A stretch of 8,379 bases of DNA from Saprospiraceae bacterium (GCA_029262975.1 JAJCYJ010000112.1:1-8379), one strand, 5' to 3'; shown: positions 1 to 7,954, numbered from the stretch's first letter. Numbers and translations: made by a program. Notes: generated by a model not told the origin, from the letters alone.

Positions 1-2
1 CT

Positions 3-458
3 CCAGGGCCCATTTATAAAATAGCATGTTTTGGCCCTGCCACTGGGTTATTTTGTAACAAATACCAACCGGTAGATCTTGTATTTGACGCTAATGCCAA
101 AGAGGCGGCAATGTTATTGGCCAGGAATCTTCCTAAAGAACGGATCACTTTTGTCTGTGGTAAAAAATCGCTCAGGTCGGTACAGAAGTATTTGACTTTT
201 GAGTCTTATGACGAAGTTATCGTTTACGATCATGAACCCTCAAAGAATGTAACCATAGAACAATACGATATAGCGATACTTACTAGCCCTATGAATGTGC
301 GTTCGTTTGTGGATAATGGTGGTAAAGCAACCCGATACATCGCTATTGGTAACACAACAGCATCAACTTTGAAGTCCTTAGGAATCAATTGTCTTGTTTC
401 AGAAGATCCAACTGAATTAAGCCTGGTCAAAACTCTAAGACTACTCTTAGAAGATTAA
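3..458 (+). CDS. hemD: uroporphyrinogen-III synthase, C-terminal part (5' end outside window)
   Basis: The reading frame is open from base 3 to the TAA at 456-458, giving 152 visible codons. The first ATG (111) is internal, because the sequence before it already reads as family protein (IACFGPATG, the usual IGPAT-like segment that ends the first half of the enzyme). HemD closes and inverts ring D of hydroxymethylbilane to make uroporphyrinogen III, the cytosolic branch point to haem, sirohaem and cobalamin. The second half shows the family hallmarks in order: VIVYDHEP (the Y-x-T/H region), YDIAILTSPMNVRSF (usual D-x-x-x-FTSPSAVR) and YIAIGNTTASTLKSLGI (the AIGxTTAxAL motif), then a PTELSLVKTL tail. 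The family is usually 220-260 residues, so roughly the first third is missing. No active-site residue call is made, since this family is poorly conserved. recN follows 37 bp later on the same strand and could be co-transcribed; no terminator is visible between them. Confidence 0.85.
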   Translation, partial: PGPIYKIACFGPATGLFCNKYQPVDLVFDANAKEAAMLLARNLPKERITFVCGKKSLRSVQKYLTFESYDEVIVYDHEPSKNVTIEQYDIAILTSPMNVRSFVDNGGKATRYIAIGNTTASTLKSLGINCLVSEDPTELSLVKTLRLLLED

Positions 459-495
459 TTAAATATCTTGTGCTAACATAGTTTATCCGTCTTAC

Positions 496-2154
496 ATGCT
501 TCAGTCGCTTTTAATTAAAAATTATGCCATCATTGATGAAGTGGTGATGCACTTTGATGATGGCTTTAATGTCATCACCGGTGAGACAGGCGCCGGCAAA
601 TCAATACTCCTCGGAGCATTAAACCTTATCAATGGCCTTCGTGCGGACACTAAAGTATTGTATGATCTGAATGCAAAATGTATTGTAGAAGCTCATTTTA
701 ATGTGCGTACAAATATTTTAGACCGAATTAAAAACCTGGTCGATGCAGATTTTGAGACTTTAGATATCATCATCAGAAGAGAAATCAGCAGTTCTGGCAA
801 ATCCCGTGCCTTTATCAATGACACACCGGTAAAACTACAGGATATAAAGTCGGTTTCAGCTCTCATCCTTGATATTCATAATCAATTTGATACTTTTTCT
901 ATTGCTGATTCCAATTATCAACTTGAGGTCATAGACACGCTTGCCAATAATCGAAAAGAATATTCTGATTACAAAGATCTGTTTCACACATTTTCAAATC
1001 TAAAAGCTGAAATAAAGATATTAGAATCCGCAAAAAAGCAAAGCACCCACGATTTGGATTTTATTAAATTTCAATTAGAAGAATTAGAAAAAATCCCATT
1101 GGATGGCATCATCAAACAAGAGCTTATTGATGAACATGGTACTTTAAGTAATAGTGAGAAGATTATCTCCATTATTGGAATGATGAATCAGGAAATGCAG
1201 GAATCCGAGCATGCCATATCTTCACGTATCTCGCACTACTTCCGTCAACTCAATGATCTCGCAGATTTAAACCCGCAGTTAGCTGAGATAAGAGATTATC
1301 TTGACAATGTACAAGAGTCTTTAAAAGAGATCGACTTCATTTCTAATCGACTGGTCGACAATATTGATATGAGTGATACCAGATTGGAAGAACTAACCGA
1401 CACGCTCGATCATATCAATAAATTAGAAAAAAAACATGGGAAGGAAACTATTCAGGACTTATTGAGTCTTCGTGATAATTATAAAATGCAGACTGAAGGG
1501 GTATTAAATGTTGACGAAATTTTATTGAAGCAAAAAGCTGAATTGGAAGTCATGAGAATGAAAATCCATAAAGCTGCTTCAACACTTTCCTCCAGCAGGG
1601 AAAATATATTCCCGAGAATTACATCACTATTAGAAAAGTCTCTTTTTAATCTGGCCATCCCAAATGCACAAATCAGACTTACTATAAAAGAGCTTCCAGA
1701 TTATCAGGAGACCGGGCTCGATGAAATTGTTTTTTCATTTAGTGCGAATAAAGGTATCGAACCTCAACCCGTGCAGGAAGTAGCCTCAGGTGGAGAATTA
1801 TCACGCCTGGCATTAAGCGTCAAATCCATGATAGCAGACCAATATGGCGTGCCCACACTAATATTTGACGAAATTGATACTGGAATATCCGGTGCTGTTG
1901 CCAAACGTGTCGGCGAAATTTTACATCATATCGCGGATGCACGGCAGGTCATCTGTATCACCCATTCTCCTCAAGTCGCTTCCCGATCAGGAAAACATTT
2001 CCTGGTAGAAAAAAGAGATACACCAACAAGGACAATCACACATGTCAAATTACTTACTTTAGAAGAGCGAATAGATGAAATCGCCAAAATGCTCAGCGAA
2101 GATCCACCCACTGGCTCAGCAAGAGAAAATGCAAGAGAATTGTTAGCACGTTAA
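496..2154 (+). CDS. recN: DNA repair protein RecN (SMC-like ATPase)
   Basis: This is a complete 552-residue protein, matching the usual 550-560 of the family. RecN is a cytosolic SMC-like ATPase recruited early to double-strand breaks, where it tethers DNA and helps RecA-dependent recombination. The ATPase is split. The N-terminal half starts LQSLLIKNYAIIDE and has Walker A GETGAGKS at 29-36. The C-terminal half has the ABC signature ASGGELSRL (430-438), Walker B TLIFDEIDTG (454-463, catalytic pair D458/E459) and the H-loop region ITHSPQVAS (488-496, H490). Between them, residues about 150-400 are rich in E, K, L and I in a coiled-coil pattern. As expected for RecN, there is no zinc hook. The ATG at 496 is chosen because family homology begins immediately. 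No Shine-Dalgarno sequence is present, as is normal for Bacteroidota. Nothing in the protein is broken or unusual. Confidence 0.97.
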   Translation: MLQSLLIKNYAIIDEVVMHFDDGFNVITGETGAGKSILLGALNLINGLRADTKVLYDLNAKCIVEAHFNVRTNILDRIKNLVDADFETLDIIIRREISSSGKSRAFINDTPVKLQDIKSVSALILDIHNQFDTFSIADSNYQLEVIDTLANNRKEYSDYKDLFHTFSNLKAEIKILESAKKQSTHDLDFIKFQLEELEKIPLDGIIKQELIDEHGTLSNSEKIISIIGMMNQEMQESEHAISSRISHYFRQLNDLADLNPQLAEIRDYLDNVQESLKEIDFISNRLVDNIDMSDTRLEELTDTLDHINKLEKKHGKETIQDLLSLRDNYKMQTEGVLNVDEILLKQKAELEVMRMKIHKAASTLSSSRENIFPRITSLLEKSLFNLAIPNAQIRLTIKELPDYQETGLDEIVFSFSANKGIEPQPVQEVASGGELSRLALSVKSMIADQYGVPTLIFDEIDTGISGAVAKRVGEILHHIADARQVICITHSPQVASRSGKHFLVEKRDTPTRTITHVKLLTLEERIDEIAKMLSEDPPTGSARENARELLAR

Positions 2155-2187
2155 TAAAAATGCAGCACGACTGTATAAACCATTCTC

Positions 2188-2226
2188 CAAGAGGGTTCTC
2201 CAGATGCGAACATATTGAACCTCTTG
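2188..2226. terminator. imperfect hairpin between convergent recN and glycosidase genes
   Basis: The arms are CAAGAGGGTTC (2188-2198) and GAACCTCTTG (2217-2226). They pair over 10 bp with one bulged G, around an 18-nt loop. The element lies in the 154-bp gap where recN (+) and the glycosidase (-) converge, so a shared bidirectional terminator is the obvious role. Against this, neither side has a clear run of U, and the loop is long. A second tiny stem (GGGT/ACCC) lies near 2254-2265. This is a candidate only. Confidence 0.3.
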
Positions 2227-2308
2227 TGCTTTCGATATAATATAGGCACAATGGGTTAAGACCCGTTAGATTGATATGTATATCCAAGGAATTAGAAAAC
2301 AATATGAT

Positions 2309-4945
2309 TTACTGATCCTTTTCTTCCTGATCCAGTTCTAAAATTAGATTAGCAATTAATGAAGTCCATCCAGTCTGATGCGAGGCCCCTAATCCCCTAC
2401 CATTCTCACCATGAAAAAATTCATAAAATAGGTGGTGGTCTTTAAAGTGCTCATCGCGGGTATACAGGTGATCCTCATCATCGGTATGATAGTGAAATTT
2501 CCCTTCAGCATTTCGAGTAAATAATTTCATCAATCTTTTACTCAATTCACGAGCCACCTCTTTAAGATTCAACATATTTCCAGATCCCGTTGGAAACTCG
2601 TAAATATATTCTGGACCGAAGTATGTGTAAAATTTTCGAAGAGAGTTGATAATAAGGTAATTCAACGGCAACCAAATAGGGCCTCGCCAATTAGAATTAC
2701 CCCCAAACATTCCTGTATCACTCTCCCCTGGCGTATATGCAATTGTATGTTGTCCGTTATGGTGAAAAATATATGGATTTTTCTCATGATATTTAGAAAG
2801 AGAACGAATACCGAACTCTGACAAGAATTCATTTTCGTCCAGTAGCCTTTTTAGAATATGTTCTAATCGAAATCCTCTTAGCAATGAGAAAAGATAATCT
2901 CCATTCTTGTTCATCTCTTCAATTCTTGATATCCAAGCCGCCAGATCAGGTCGTGTCCTGATAATTCTAAGAGCCCTTTCTTTAAACTCACTTAAACTAT
3001 CAAATAGATTTTTGTTTATAACTTCTACGGCAAACAACGGAATGATACCCACCATCGATCTGACTTTGAGTCTTCTCGACTTACCATCGTCCATCTGTAC
3101 AGCATCATAATAGAATGCATCTTCTTGATCCCATAGAGAAATATTTCTGTCGCCAATGTGATGCATTGCCCACGCAATATTTAGAAAATGCCGAAAAAAC
3201 TTTGCAGCAAATTCTTCATACGACCGATTGACCGTTGCTAATTCCAACGACATCCGAAGCATATTGAGTGTAAACATGGCCATCCAACTCGTCGAGTCAG
3301 CCTGTTGCATTTTAGTGATACCTTCCGGCAAATGATTGCGATCGAAAACCCCTATATTATCTAACCCGAGAAAACCTCCTTCAAATAAAGAGGTACCTTC
3401 TTTGTCTTTTTGATTGACCCACCATGTAAAATTGACTAACAGCTTTTGAAAACATTTTTCAAGAAAATTAAAATCAGGTACTCCGGTTGTGATCTTGTCA
3501 TTTTCAAAGACATTCCATACGGCCCAAGAGTGAACCGGTGGATTAACATCTGAAAAATTCCATTCATAAGCAGGAATTTGACCATTGGGATGCATATAGT
3601 AATCGGTCAGCATTAAATGGAGTTGGCCCTTTGCAAAGTCAGGGTCAATCCTGACAAATGTTGAAGCATGAAAAGCGAGATCCCACACAGCATACCAAGG
3701 ATATTCCCACTTATCTGGCATGCTGATTATGTTTCTTTGGGTCATATGCTGCCAGTCCTTATTTCTGCTATAATCCCGCTTGGGTGGCATCTCATTTAAG
3801 CTACCATACAGCCACTTGTGTACATCATAATAGTAGAACTGCTTGGTCCATAAGAGCCCACCGAATGAACTTCGTACAATTTGTCGATGAGCACTATCAA
3901 TATTTTTAGGAATCACATGATCATAGAAGGCATCTGTTTCATTTTTTCTGATACTAAAAATTTCATCAAAATTTTGCCAGTAATTCTTTTCCTTCTTTTT
4001 AGATAAATAACTTCGATAAACTCTAAAACCTCCACCTTCGATTGTATCCTGATACCATATAGCTGCCTTTGACCCAAGCTCTTCCGGATTTACCGATGCA
4101 GATCCATTAACGATGTAGTCGTTGATGCCATCTTTAGGATATAAAACGTCATTTTTAGAACCATATACCCTTTCATTATTGGTCTCATTGTCACAAAAAA
4201 CAGCACGTCCATTTTGATATCTGTAATAATACTTCCCGTTTCTTATTGATTTAGTCTCAAGTAGACCTTCTTCTAACTTTTTAATGACTGGTCGGTCATA
4301 TCGGGGATTGTGTTTCCAAAAATTACGAAACCAAATGTGTGGAATAACATGAATCCTGGCTGGTGTATCTCCCCTGTTAAAAACCGAAATTTTAATTAAA
4401 ATATCATCAATATCGGCTTTGGCATATTCTATATAGCAGTCAAAATATTTTCCATTGGAAAAAGTTCCTGTATCGAGAATTTCATATTCTGGTTCAAAGC
4501 GACTCTTTCTGTTCTTTACCAACAAGTGACCATAAGGAAATTCACTATGAGGATATTTATAAAGATACTTACAGTAAGCGTGTGAAGGACTCGAATCCAG
4601 ATGAAAATATTGCTCTTTCACATCTTCACCATGATTTCCCTGCCCATTTGTCAGACCAAATAATCTTTCCTTTAAGAAGGGGTCTTTTCCATTCCAAAAG
4701 GCAGGTGCCAAACAAAGGATTTGACGAAAGTCACAAAACCCACCGATCCCTTCTTCTCCCCATCTGTACGTATTACTTCTGGCTATATCATGTGTGATAT
4801 AGTCCCATGAATTGCCATTTCTGCTATAATCCTCCCTTACCGTACCCCACTGTCTTTCAGCAAGATACGGGCCCCATTTCTTCCAAGTCGCCTCATCTTT
4901 AGAATGCCTGAGACGCTTGTATTCCGCTAATTCCTTCTTCTTCAT
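2309..4945 (-). CDS. GH63/MGH1-like glycoside hydrolase (cytosolic glucosidase-type)
   Basis: This 878-residue protein belongs to the long clan GH-G-like group often annotated as glucosidase or MGH1-like glycoside hydrolase, with relatives in fungi (yeast Ymr196w-type). Typical blocks appear in order: WGPYLAERQWGTVREDYS near 24-41; KERLFGLTNGQGNHGEDVKE near 92-111; a beta-sandwich half; then the (alpha/alpha)6 barrel with KWEYPWYAVWDLAFH (W413-D422), HPNGQIPAYEW and DVNPPVHSWAVW, SNWRGPIWLPLNY (N752-W758) and FHGENGRGLGASHQTGW (E847-W860). By analogy with GH63, D422 is the likely general acid and a Glu in the C-terminal block (E842 or E847) the likely base; this is inference. There is no signal peptide or membrane segment, so it should act in the cytosol on a small glucoside, oligosaccharide or glycosylated compatible solute; the substrate is unknown. 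The ATG follows an A-rich leader (AGCATAAAGTA). The 194-bp gap from the upstream DUF1611 gene suggests its own promoter, but I see no clear -33/-7 pair there. Confidence 0.88.
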   Translation of the reverse strand: MKKKELAEYKRLRHSKDEATWKKWGPYLAERQWGTVREDYSRNGNSWDYITHDIARSNTYRWGEEGIGGFCDFRQILCLAPAFWNGKDPFLKERLFGLTNGQGNHGEDVKEQYFHLDSSPSHAYCKYLYKYPHSEFPYGHLLVKNRKSRFEPEYEILDTGTFSNGKYFDCYIEYAKADIDDILIKISVFNRGDTPARIHVIPHIWFRNFWKHNPRYDRPVIKKLEEGLLETKSIRNGKYYYRYQNGRAVFCDNETNNERVYGSKNDVLYPKDGINDYIVNGSASVNPEELGSKAAIWYQDTIEGGGFRVYRSYLSKKKEKNYWQNFDEIFSIRKNETDAFYDHVIPKNIDSAHRQIVRSSFGGLLWTKQFYYYDVHKWLYGSLNEMPPKRDYSRNKDWQHMTQRNIISMPDKWEYPWYAVWDLAFHASTFVRIDPDFAKGQLHLMLTDYYMHPNGQIPAYEWNFSDVNPPVHSWAVWNVFENDKITTGVPDFNFLEKCFQKLLVNFTWWVNQKDKEGTSLFEGGFLGLDNIGVFDRNHLPEGITKMQQADSTSWMAMFTLNMLRMSLELATVNRSYEEFAAKFFRHFLNIAWAMHHIGDRNISLWDQEDAFYYDAVQMDDGKSRRLKVRSMVGIIPLFAVEVINKNLFDSLSEFKERALRIIRTRPDLAAWISRIEEMNKNGDYLFSLLRGFRLEHILKRLLDENEFLSEFGIRSLSKYHEKNPYIFHHNGQHTIAYTPGESDTGMFGGNSNWRGPIWLPLNYLIINSLRKFYTYFGPEYIYEFPTGSGNMLNLKEVARELSKRLMKLFTRNAEGKFHYHTDDEDHLYTRDEHFKDHHLFYEFFHGENGRGLGASHQTGWTSLIANLILELDQEEKDQ

Positions 4946-5139
4946 TACTTTATGCTATAGTGAGCCATATTTAACAATCGGCCAAAATAGCGATACGTAC
5001 CATACTCTCGTTCTTTATCTTAATTTATTTTATGATTGGACTATTTCGTTCGGCTCCTATAAGATACATAGAGGTTTGGAAGCAACAACCATCATTAATA
5101 GTCATCTTTTAACACAGAAAATTGTAAGATTGCGATGAG

Positions 5140-6207
5140 TTAGATCCGGGTGGTATGTTTGTAAATCACATTAAAAAGTTCGTCAACTCCATCTTCAAGA
5201 GGTGTGACCACTGGAATATGCAATTCATCTTCTAATCTCCTGGAATGATCAGCAATTAATTCCGGAGTAAGGTTTTGATTGTACAGGGTGAGCGCCAAAA
5301 CCTCACTGCCATATTGTCGAATCAGTTCAATTTCTTCTCGTGCAGATGGCAAATATGCTTTCAAATTTTCATACCCTTCAAAAAACTCTCGCTCAGGAGC
5401 AATCTGAAGGATAACGCCTTTTGCGTTTCCAGAAAGCAAGAACTCACTTCCTCCAGGACCGGAAGGATTGCGCAAGGAAGATTGACCTTCTAAAAGGATC
5501 AGATCAGGATGCTCCTCTTTATCACAAGTTACAACGGCATGTTCGATCTCGCCTGAGATGAAATCATTTAGCGTCGAATCAAAAATAAATCCATGCTTAT
5601 ATCCTTGCATCCACCCCGTCTGACCGGTATAAATCATTTCAGTGCGAAGTCCTTTTCTATTGCACATTTCATAGATCATACCACATGTGGTTCTTTTGCC
5701 TAAGGCACAATCAACACCAAGGACTGCAACTATCGAAGCTTTCACATCGTATATGTCACCATGCCAAAAGTGTAATTCCTTAATTGGTTTAGGCTTGCGA
5801 ATATCAATGAGAGATACCTTATGTTTCATTGCTAATGATGTCAATATGCTTTGGTCCGATAGGTAGTCATGCAGGCCATTCACTATAGAACATCCTTTTT
5901 CCATAGCCATTTTAATGTCGGGGATGAAAAATTCAGGTAATACACCGCCATGTGTGGCCACTCCGATAATCAGGACATCAACTGAATGGCCTATGTTTTC
6001 AAAGTAACTTTCGACGGAAGAATAAATAGGAATATCAAGTTGCTTCCCATCCATTACCTCACCGGCATCTCTTCCCGGAAATTTTCTATCTATCACTGCC
6101 TTGACATCAAATCTTCCTGAATATCTTAACAGTCCGTGACAAGTCTTGGCATGTATATTATCAAGATTATCATGGGTTAATACAATGGCTGATTTCTTAT
6201 TCATCAT
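5140..6207 (-). CDS. DUF1611 family protein, DgcN-like (candidate D-glutamate N-acetyltransferase)
   Basis: This 355-residue protein has two parts. The N-terminal alpha/beta domain (about 1-150, beginning SAIVLTHDNL) is of the Rossmann-like DUF1611_N type. The C-terminal domain carries P-loop-like GVDCALGKRTT (164-174), TGQTGWM (194-200) and LLEGQSSLRNPSGPGGSEF (238-256), the signature blocks of DUF1611. The family was long annotated as a putative NAD-dependent epimerase or ATP-binding protein. Its member DgcN has been shown in marine Proteobacteria and haloarchaea to acetylate D-glutamate, working with the racemase DgcA. Here the DgcA-like gene lies immediately upstream with only 32 bp between, so co-transcription is very likely. 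I infer the same or a related acyl-transfer role; the acceptor could also be another D-amino acid or a peptide. Two ATGs in tandem (6207, 6204) follow an A-rich leader (TTATTATTAGAA), and either could be used. Family membership is secure; the enzymatic role is inferred. Confidence 0.85.
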   Translation of the reverse strand: MMNKKSAIVLTHDNLDNIHAKTCHGLLRYSGRFDVKAVIDRKFPGRDAGEVMDGKQLDIPIYSSVESYFENIGHSVDVLIIGVATHGGVLPEFFIPDIKMAMEKGCSIVNGLHDYLSDQSILTSLAMKHKVSLIDIRKPKPIKELHFWHGDIYDVKASIVAVLGVDCALGKRTTCGMIYEMCNRKGLRTEMIYTGQTGWMQGYKHGFIFDSTLNDFISGEIEHAVVTCDKEEHPDLILLEGQSSLRNPSGPGGSEFLLSGNAKGVILQIAPEREFFEGYENLKAYLPSAREEIELIRQYGSEVLALTLYNQNLTPELIADHSRRLEDELHIPVVTPLEDGVDELFNVIYKHTTRI

Positions 6208-6239
6208 TTCTAATAATAAGTTGCAATTTTAATTGTAGT

Positions 6240-7310
6240 TTATAAAAGTGACACCCCAAGACCAGGAATGTCGGGAAGTGGATAAAGTATACCCTCGGCA
6301 AGTTTAAATCCACCTTTAGCCACATCACTTGCAAGATCAAGACTTCCATCAAGATCCAGATATCGGGTGGCATGACAAGCCAGGGCAGTATTCAATGATG
6401 CACTTATACTTATGACACTTTCGTCCATACAGCCCCACATCAATTGAATATTACGGGCGTGTGCCACATCGGCAATTCTGATGGCCTCAGAGCTTCCTCC
6501 ACATTTCATTAGTTTAATATTAAATATTCCGAAAGGTCGATTTAGTGCGACGAGGTCAAGTGCATCTCCCAGTTTATGAAGACTTTCATCTGCTGCACAC
6601 AACGTTCGTTGCTGATCAGTCAGAAGTAACATATCCAATGTCAAAGCAGGAGTCATCGGTTGTTCATAAAATTCAATATTGGCCTCTTTAGTAGCTTGTA
6701 TATATTGCTGGAATGTCGAGACATTATAACCTTGGTTAGCATCTACCCTAATTAACATCTCGGGACCTATTGCTTCTCTAAGCTTAATTGATCTTTCGAT
6801 ATCTTCCTCTATAGACGCTCCTATCTTTAATTTTATAACTTTAAAATCCCTGTCTTTATATTCTAATCCTTCGTCGATAGTTTCCTGGACATTTTTTAAT
6901 CCTATGGTTATAGAGGTTGGAAGTGGTTGTAGCCGGATCCCAAGATATTTTCCCATTGAAATGCCAAAAGTCTTGCAAAACAAATCGTGCAATGCCATAT
7001 CCAAGGCTGCGAGTAACGCTGGCTTGTCAACATAGATTTGAGCCAGGTTTGCGATCGTTTTTCTAAATCCTTCGATATCAGTACCTACTATATTTTCCTC
7101 CAATTCTGATAAGCGGTCCTTACAATTTTCGTCTATTAATTCTCCTGTGACGAACTTCGAAGGACTGCCAGCTCCTAACCCATAAAGTCCATTGCTGCCA
7201 TCAATACGAACAAAAATATTTTGAACACTGTCATGCATCACATAGGTGACCGCATAAGGTCTAGTCAGCTTCATATCCTCTTTCCAGTAGTCGATATTCG
7301 TAATCTTCAT
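6240..7310 (-). CDS. enolase-superfamily dipeptide epimerase / DgcA-like N-acetyl-D-glutamate racemase
   Basis: Reading from the ATG at 7310 gives 356 residues, the usual family length. An in-frame TTG at 7328 would add only six non-conserved residues (MIRTRF), so the ATG is preferred. This is a muconate-lactonising subgroup enolase. It has the KxK acid/base pair in KLKIG (K160, K162), metal ligands in VDANQGY (D190), EQP (E216) and ADES (D241), and the opposite-face lysine in NIKLMK (K266). The eighth strand has DLDG (D319, D321); the DxD motif there holds the substrate ammonium in L-Ala-D/L-Glu epimerases. The 50s loop reads GLGAGSPSKFVTGE (44-57), with the family's VTGE but Ala where many members have Glu after GxG. 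A DUF1611 gene follows after 32 bp. That pairing matches DgcA/DgcN, in which DgcA racemises N-acetyl-D-glutamate. The DxD motif leaves a dipeptide substrate (murein L-Ala-D-Glu) open. Superfamily and catalytic machinery are clear; the substrate is not settled. Confidence 0.85.
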   Translation of the reverse strand: MKITNIDYWKEDMKLTRPYAVTYVMHDSVQNIFVRIDGSNGLYGLGAGSPSKFVTGELIDENCKDRLSELEENIVGTDIEGFRKTIANLAQIYVDKPALLAALDMALHDLFCKTFGISMGKYLGIRLQPLPTSITIGLKNVQETIDEGLEYKDRDFKVIKLKIGASIEEDIERSIKLREAIGPEMLIRVDANQGYNVSTFQQYIQATKEANIEFYEQPMTPALTLDMLLLTDQQRTLCAADESLHKLGDALDLVALNRPFGIFNIKLMKCGGSSEAIRIADVAHARNIQLMWGCMDESVISISASLNTALACHATRYLDLDGSLDLASDVAKGGFKLAEGILYPLPDIPGLGVSLL

Positions 7311-7373
7311 AAAGCGGGTTCTTATCAAACTATAAATAAACCATAATCTTCTTATTTAAGTGGGACTTATCTT

Positions 7374-7379
7374 GTCAAA
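7374..7379 (-). promoter_or_regulatory. possible promoter element upstream of the epimerase operon
   Basis: On the minus strand this reads TTGACA inside TTTTGACAAG, about 64 bp before the ATG at 7310, and AT-rich sequence (ACTTAAATAAG) follows about 14-20 bp later. The Bacteroidota consensus (TTTG, 19-21 bp, TAnnTTTG) is not met exactly. A near match, TATAGTTTG with one extra spacer base, lies at about 7327-7335. The operon must start somewhere here, but this exact site is weakly supported. Confidence 0.2.
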
Positions 7380-7411
7380 AATAAATCAACAGTTCCATTT
7401 CCATTCCGACA

Positions 7412-7426
7412 TGTCACTTTATGACA
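7412..7426. promoter_or_regulatory. dyad TGTCA-N5-TGACA, candidate operator
   Basis: The sequence is TGTCACTTTATGACA, two perfect 5-bp inverted half-sites with a 5-bp centre. It lies about 100 bp upstream of the epimerase ATG, near where the operon promoter should be. The size and symmetry suit a dimeric regulator, but 5-bp arms occur by chance often enough that this is only a candidate. Confidence 0.2.
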
Positions 7427-7690
7427 ATACAAATGCCCTATAATTGGCAGAAATTCGATCAAATTATTTATGATTATTCCTCCGGAAATTTTTAGATAGA
7501 TATAGTCTGCTCGTCACTATGCTCCAACGCAGCAAATCGGCCAGATTCGCCTTCGGTTATGGAAGAGAATATGATGGTTAGGCCTAAAATCCGGAATGGA
7601 GAAAGTATAAGAACTGCAAGACCTTTAATGTATTGGTCAATTTGGTCAAACAACGTTTTGGCCGAGACACGAGTAAATGATTGTTTATTC

Positions 7691-7706
7691 TAAGAACAGG
7701 TTCTTA
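7691..7706. repeat. dyad TAAGAAC-AG-GTTCTTA
   Basis: Two perfect 7-bp inverted arms (7691-7697 and 7700-7706) are separated by two bases. It sits just before the GC-richer coding relic. No U-run follows, so it is more like a protein-binding dyad than a terminator. A single 7-bp dyad in a kilobase can arise by chance. Confidence 0.3.
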
Positions 7707-7726
7707 CTGATATAAACAGGGTATTT

Positions 7727-7954
7727 TTGATCGCTATCAGCCGTCCTTATGACAGCCACAGAAATGCCCGGCTCGAATGTCGTATCGGATGGCCATCCAT
7801 ATATTTCAGCCGTGATGGCGCATTTGATGCCGACATCTCGGTAGTTTTAAAAAGCAACGAGCTGATTTCTACGGACTATAAGGAGGTCAGCCAAAATGAT
7901 CAAGTTATAGGTACGGAAAAGGAAATTATGGGAGAATATGAGTCAATTGCTTTT
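7727..7954 (+). pseudogene. coding relic resembling the N-terminal domain of a GH97 glycosidase
   Basis: An open stretch of about 76 codons starts at a poor TTG and ends at a TAG (7955-7957). The peptide around NARLECRIGWPSIYFSRDG, then SVVLKSNELI and MGEYESI, has the order seen in the GH97 N-terminal beta-sandwich. That order is: strand, G-x-P-x-Y-x-V-x-x-x-GK, 'LGL', then 'xVWGE-xx-IRNHYNE'. The match is by eye and weak. GC over about 7737-7840 is near 53% by hand count, against less than 40% around it, which fits former coding sequence. There is no signal peptide before it, no RNHYNE block after it, and no catalytic domain. I read it as a fragment left by deletion. It could instead be a lineage-specific short protein or chance. 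Confidence 0.3.

Noticed and set aside
7321..7328. The in-frame TTG at 7328 as the start of the epimerase.
   Set aside because: The ATG at 7310 gives the usual family N-terminus (MKITNIDYW); the six extra residues are not family-like.
7480..7495. TTCC-TCC-GGAA followed by ATTTTT as a terminator.
   Set aside because: The stem has only 4 bp, and no upstream plus-strand gene ends there.
7492..7689. A 65-codon open stretch on the minus strand with a hydrophobic middle (KGLAVLILSPFRILGLTIIF).
   Set aside because: It has no ATG, the only in-frame start is a TTG without a suitable leader, and the plus strand is open over the same bases. No family is recognised.
7559..7693. A 44-residue plus-strand ORF (starting MEENMMVRPK) ahead of the GH97-like relic in the same frame.
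   Set aside because: It has no recognisable domain, overlaps an open stretch on the other strand, and ends in a stop just before the relic. It could be more of the same decayed gene, but nothing shows it.
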